64,000 bases of DNA from Kiritimatiellia bacterium (lineage in GTDB: Bacteria > Verrucomicrobiota > Kiritimatiellia > JAFGHX01): assembly GCA_016929905.1 (NCBI GenBank), contig JAFGHX010000292.1, positions 1-64,000 of the forward strand, in the 5' to 3' direction. Below the pieces are notes generated by a model. The model was not told where the DNA came from. It worked only from the letters and a program-made list of their open reading frames with translations, and searched no databases. Below, in pieces: positions 60,697-64,000 of this stretch. The translations under genes were made by a program, and so were the position numbers. Position 1 is the stretch's first letter; the number at the start of each line of letters is the position of its first letter.

Positions 60697-60841
60697 TGCC
60701 CGCGAAAAGGGCGCGAAAGGCAGAGATGTCCCTCGCCCGCTCGGGGACTCGCTCGAGATCGCAGAGGTCGCGAAGGAGCGTTCGGTATGCGCTACGCATG
60801 CTGGGGTAACCGACGGTTGTTGCGGGAATCGAAAGGATTGC
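60697..60841 (+). repeat. Interspersed intergenic repeat, copy B
   Basis: About 145 nt matching copy A (58381-58555, opposite strand) with scattered substitutions and indels. The 3' part, CGACGGTTGTTGCGGGAATC and beyond, is the best conserved and also forms the left arm of the hairpin at 60819-60909. Confidence 0.75.
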
Positions 60842-60909
60842 CACGAGGCACCACACAGAACACGGAATGCGGCCCCACCGGCCTCGTGGCAATCCTCGAT
60901 GCCCGCAAC
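60819..60909 (+). ncRNA. Long hairpin element 1 (possible structured RNA)
   Basis: Left arm 60819-60849 and right arm 60881-60909 pair over 16 uninterrupted base pairs next to the loop (GCCTCGTGGCAATCCT and its inverse). A 2-nt bulge, 4 bp, one mismatch and a further 8 bp (CCCGCAAC) follow. The loop is 31 nt. There is no T-run. It could be a terminator of the AraC gene, a mobile palindromic element or a non-coding RNA. Confidence 0.4.
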
Positions 60910-60940
60910 GAGCGCCTCCAGAGGGGAAAGGAAGGCGGAC

Positions 60941-61022
60941 GCAGCAGCTTTGAGTTGTTTGCGCCCCAAGGGACTCAGCCCTCGTAGCCGCGCGATTGGC
61001 GCAAACAGTTCAAAGTTGCTGC
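60941..61022 (+). ncRNA. Long hairpin element 2, fully paired as RNA
   Basis: Arms 60941-60965 and 60998-61022, each 25 nt. Twenty-two positions are Watson-Crick pairs. The other three are G-U wobbles only if the plus strand is transcribed; on the minus strand they would be A-C mismatches. The loop of 32 nt contains a small AGGG/CCCT stem. This asymmetry favours a plus-strand RNA structure. Confidence 0.45.
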
Positions 61023-61187
61023 ACTCTGAACCGTGTGGCCCTCTGCCCGCCCCCGGTCCGGGTGAAGCCGGCGAGGTCGTGCAGGCAGACACTCAGCCCA
61101 CACGCGCTCGACAGACTGTCGAGCAACTCGATGAGGTGTTGCTGTCCGCCCGTCAATTCTCTCTGCCGTTTTTTCCGTCCCATCCCC

Positions 61188-61250
61188 TCAATAGTCAATC
61201 GTCAATAGTCAATCGTCAATCGTCAATCGTCAATCGTCAATCGTCAATCC
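61188..61250 (-). repeat. Nine tandem 7-bp repeats (ATTGACG) at a gene 3' end
   Basis: Exactly nine units of TCAATCG/TCAATAG on the plus strand (63 nt), the last degenerate (TCAATCC). The stop codon (61237-61239) of the right-edge exoprotein gene is in the array, and its final residues IDD are encoded by it. Confidence 0.85.
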
Positions 61251-64000
61251 ACACCCTTGCCCGGTAGTACGTCGCGGCGGCCGGACTGGCGTCCGTGTAC
61301 GACACGCGTTGCCCGGCGCCCAGGATATCGGTGTAGCCCGTCACGCCGGTCCACAAGCCGGCGGAGCCCAGGCGTTGCTCCAGCGCGTAGTGGCGGCTCA
61401 CGCCGCTGTAGCCGGGGCCGACCGCCTCGCTCGTGTCGAACGCCACGACGATTCCGCCGCCCGAAAGGCTCAGATCCACGTCGAACACTTTCGTCCCGTC
61501 GCCCGGGTCCGTGCCGGCAATGTATTCTTCCATGTTCGACAGCCCGTCGCCGTCGCTGTCGGTCTCGGTCCCCGTGCCGGTGCCGCCCAGCCGGTCCCTT
61601 TCCCATTCGTCGGGGATCCCGTCGCGATCGGAGTCTTCTGCCGGACTGAGCGGGCTTCCCTCGAGGGCGGCGAGCGAGAGGTCGAGCGTCAGGTCGCTGC
61701 TGTCGAGCGTCGCGTTCAGAACCTGCACGGCGAGCACATTCGTGTGGAGCAGTTCCGGCAGGGCCGCCCCGCTCAGGGTCAGGCGCCAGCCGCAAGGTTC
61801 CTGGCCCGTCAACGCCGTAGTGTCGTGCGTCACAAGGGTGCCCGGCACGCCGGGCACGTTGGTCCGGCCCAGTTCCTGTCCGTTCACCCACAGAACGAAT
61901 CCGTCGTCATAGAGCAGATCGAACCGAAGTGCGCTCACCAGCGCCGGCTTTTCGAAGAGGATTGTGCGCCGGACGTACAGGCACCTGTAGCTGTTCTGCA
62001 TGTCCGTCAGCGTCGTCCCGTACGGCCCGTCACCGTATCCGAACGGTGCGACGCCATCCGACCACGCCCCGTCGTCATAGCCGGTCATCAACCACACCCC
62101 GGCACGACTGGACGCTTCGGCCGTGCCCTTGCGGTAACGCCACCCTGCCCCGCCGGTCGTCTTGTCTTTCCACTCCTGTCCGCCCGCCTCGCTCGCCTTC
62201 AACATCAAAGCGTTCAAATAGAGCTTGGACCCGCCGTTGGAGACCGTGATCAGCACGCGCCCGTCGTCGCCCGGCTCGACGTTCCTGTAGCGCGCCACGA
62301 GCCCGCTCGCCGTGTTGGCCCCATTACCCAGCACCGTCGCGGGGTCGCCCGCCCCCGTGAACTGGGCGCCGGGCGTGCTCGCGTTCTCGAACGTGACCGC
62401 GTCCGAAAGGGTCACGCGCGTGAGCCGATCGGTATACGACGCTTCGGCCCGGTTACCGAACAGGACGATCTCGTACCGCAGGCCGGGCGCAAGCCCACTG
62501 ACCTGCAGTGTGAGGTCTTCACCGTAGCTGATCAGACCCGCGCAATCGACTTTACCCGCAAACACGCTCGCCGCGTCGGTTCCGGCCGCGGCGTCGGCGC
62601 CCTGAGCCGCGTAAGGACCGCTGCCGCCGGTGCCGACCGCCAACCGCACGCCCGACTCCTGTCCGCTCGCGTAGTCAATCAGATTCCCGCTCTGCCCCCG
62701 GCCGAACGTCGTGATGTTCGCCGAAAGCTGACCGCTGGCCCAGCACAGGTCGTTGTAGGCGACGAACGGCGCGGCCGTCGCGGCCGCGCCCACCAGTTCG
62801 GCATCAACGAACAGGTCGCTGCTCGCGGCGGTCGCCTGGTGCAGTTCCACGGCAAGCACATTCCAGCCGCGCACGAGCTTGCCGGCGTGCGCGCCGAGGT
62901 CGATGGTCTCGTAGCCGGTTGCGGCGTGGTTGTCGGCCGTAGTCGAATAGAGAACGGGGCTGGCGGCGATCGACCGGCGCGCCACCTCCTCCCCGTTCAG
63001 ATAGGCAACGAACCCGTCGTCGTACCGCACGTTCAGAGTCAGGCCGGCGAGACTGCCGGGGTCCGTGCCCAACGTGAACCGTCTGCGGAAATACGTGGTC
63101 AGCGGCTTGCTGTCCGGGTCGGCACCCCAGTCGGTCTCCGTGTCGATTTCCGGATACGCATAGCCGAGCGGCGCATTGCCGTCGTCCCAGGCGCCGTCGT
63201 CATAGCCCGCGGCTCGCCACGCGGTGCCGAGATCCTGACCCCGGTCGTGATATTTCCAGCCCGCGGCCTTCGAGACGAGGCTGCCCGAGTTCGGCCGGCC
63301 CGGTGTCCCGCCCGCATTCACGCTCGCCGTCCAGTTGGCCGGATCGTTCCCGTAGGCATTCTGATCCTGCCGCTCGAGGGACGGGCCGTCGCCATCCGCG
63401 CTCTCCGGCCACGGGCTGTTATCGTTGTAGTTGACGCGGTCAACCAGAATCCACGGCGTACCCTCCGCATCCGGCGCGTCAGGCCGCCACACCTTCACGC
63501 TCTCCCCTCCGTTGCCGAGCCGCCCCGCATAGGGCCCGAACACGCGCACCCCGGCCGGCACCGCCGGGCAGGCCGCGCGGAAAGCGGCCTCGTTGGTGGG
63601 CACCACCAGCACGTACTCACCCGCCGCCAGAGTAGTACCCGCCGGAAAGACATACTCCACCGCGGCATCGATCCGCCAGCCGTTGCCCGGCGCAGCCGGA
63701 TCGTAGAGAGCCACCGGGCCGCCGCTGACGTTAACCAGCTCGATGAACTCGCGCGTGGCATCCGACGGATCCGTCGGATGGTACATGATCTCATTGATCA
63801 CCACCGGCCCCGTCAGCGGCGGCGCATTTGCGCCGCCCAGCGTGGCCGGCGTGCTCTGCGCAACAAAATCGGCACGGCCATCGCTCTTCACGTGGCGGGC
63901 AAACGCCACGCCGTTGGCCGCGCCGCCAAACCGGGCCTCGGCGCGGTACTGCAGGTTGTCGTTCGCGTCCCACCTCGTCAGGTACACCTCGTCGCCGTGC
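61237..64000 (-). CDS. Large exoprotein with lamin-tail and jelly-roll modules (5' end outside window)
   Basis: The C-terminal 920 residues of a larger protein; the frame is open through position 64000 and reads GDEVYLT there, so the start lies to the right. Modules in order: end of one lamin-tail domain; a complete lamin-tail domain (INEIMYHPTDPSD, FIELVNVSGGPVALYD); a jelly roll (GWKYHDRGQDLGTAW); an AYNDLCW module; a second jelly roll (GWRYRKGTAEASS); a calcium-loop segment (DSDRDGIPDEWERD, DSDGDGLSNMEEYIAGTDPGD); and the terminal domain ending YYRARVWIDD. This matches the end of the protein at 37720-44286, and the upstream part could include a CotH domain. A surface or secreted protein; function unknown. 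Its stop is supplied by a 7-bp repeat array. Confidence 0.82.
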   Translation of the reverse strand, partial: HGDEVYLTRWDANDNLQYRAEARFGGAANGVAFARHVKSDGRADFVAQSTPATLGGANAPPLTGPVVINEIMYHPTDPSDATREFIELVNVSGGPVALYDPAAPGNGWRIDAAVEYVFPAGTTLAAGEYVLVVPTNEAAFRAACPAVPAGVRVFGPYAGRLGNGGESVKVWRPDAPDAEGTPWILVDRVNYNDNSPWPESADGDGPSLERQDQNAYGNDPANWTASVNAGGTPGRPNSGSLVSKAAGWKYHDRGQDLGTAWRAAGYDDGAWDDGNAPLGYAYPEIDTETDWGADPDSKPLTTYFRRRFTLGTDPGSLAGLTLNVRYDDGFVAYLNGEEVARRSIAASPVLYSTTADNHAATGYETIDLGAHAGKLVRGWNVLAVELHQATAASSDLFVDAELVGAAATAAPFVAYNDLCWASGQLSANITTFGRGQSGNLIDYASGQESGVRLAVGTGGSGPYAAQGADAAAGTDAASVFAGKVDCAGLISYGEDLTLQVSGLAPGLRYEIVLFGNRAEASYTDRLTRVTLSDAVTFENASTPGAQFTGAGDPATVLGNGANTASGLVARYRNVEPGDDGRVLITVSNGGSKLYLNALMLKASEAGGQEWKDKTTGGAGWRYRKGTAEASSRAGVWLMTGYDDGAWSDGVAPFGYGDGPYGTTLTDMQNSYRCLYVRRTILFEKPALVSALRFDLLYDDGFVLWVNGQELGRTNVPGVPGTLVTHDTTALTGQEPCGWRLTLSGAALPELLHTNVLAVQVLNATLDSSDLTLDLSLAALEGSPLSPAEDSDRDGIPDEWERDRLGGTGTGTETDSDGDGLSNMEEYIAGTDPGDGTKVFDVDLSLSGGGIVVAFDTSEAVGPGYSGVSRHYALEQRLGSAGLWTGVTGYTDILGAGQRVSYTDASPAAATYYRARVWIDD

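Larger units (their letters stand above)
60659..61187 (+). other. Intergenic region with repeat copy B and two long hairpins
   Basis: Over 500 nt between the AraC gene and the 3' end of the right-edge exoprotein gene. It holds repeat copy B, an inverted repeat at 60819-60909 and a second at 60941-61022, then unremarkable sequence. No protein with recognisable features is encoded; a structured RNA is possible. Confidence 0.5.

Noticed and set aside
61188..61250. CRISPR array
   Set aside because: Contiguous 7-bp units without spacers.

Overview
The window is visibly GC-rich and reads like a chromosome segment of a PVC-superphylum bacterium. Kiritimatiellota or Lentisphaerota is my best guess. 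The basis is the combination of several GH2 enzymes, a sulfatase and beta-helix lyase-like proteins without SusC/SusD, two uroporphyrinogen-decarboxylase-fold methyltransferase-like proteins, an ECF sigma / FecR-LamG pair, and very large exoproteins with CotH and lamin-tail modules. This is inference; there is no rRNA, and I saw no tRNA.

Region 1 (about 0.27-26.4 kb, all minus strand) is a polysaccharide-degradation block. Reading in the direction of transcription it holds a receiver-less NtrC-type AAA+ regulator, a URO-D-fold protein with its own promoter, palindrome and terminator, two beta-helix proteins, a GH2 enzyme, a histidine phosphatase, a Tat-exported sulfatase, a type II secretion-like pseudopilin, a PDZ protein, two unrecognised secreted proteins, a second GH2 enzyme and a Tat-exported SGNH esterase. 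Many neighbours overlap or nearly abut, so this is probably a few long operons.

Region 2 (26.5-44.3 kb) holds a 1400-residue exoprotein, a CBM plus beta-helix protein, a DUF4886 protein, an AraC remnant, and an ECF sigma factor with a membrane FecR-LamG partner. These are followed by a 2188-residue CotH/lamin-tail protein. The sigma gene and the giant gene share a promoter-like sequence with identical spacing, which suggests a regulator-target unit. The 1400- and 2188-residue proteins and the truncated one at the right edge (61.2-64.0 kb) end in the same four-part C-terminal cassette.

Region 3 (44.4-53.7 kb) looks like a membrane-lipid modification cluster: a DUF1365-CFA-synthase fusion, an amine-oxidase-like flavoprotein, glutathione peroxidase, DUF2062, an NTF2-like lipoprotein, a chalcone-isomerase-like protein, a second CFA-synthase-like methyltransferase, a DUF1295 membrane protein and a B12-type radical SAM protein. 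Comparable gene sets elsewhere belong to oxidative or singlet-oxygen responses.

Region 4 (54-64 kb) has a CPA2 antiporter fused to a PTS EIIA domain, an ECF sigma factor fused through a membrane helix to a large glycosidase-like exodomain, and a divergent URO-D / AraC pair. That pair is bracketed by two inverted copies of an intergenic repeat, one followed by long hairpins. Tandem 7-bp repeats sit at the 3' ends of three genes and supply their stop codons.
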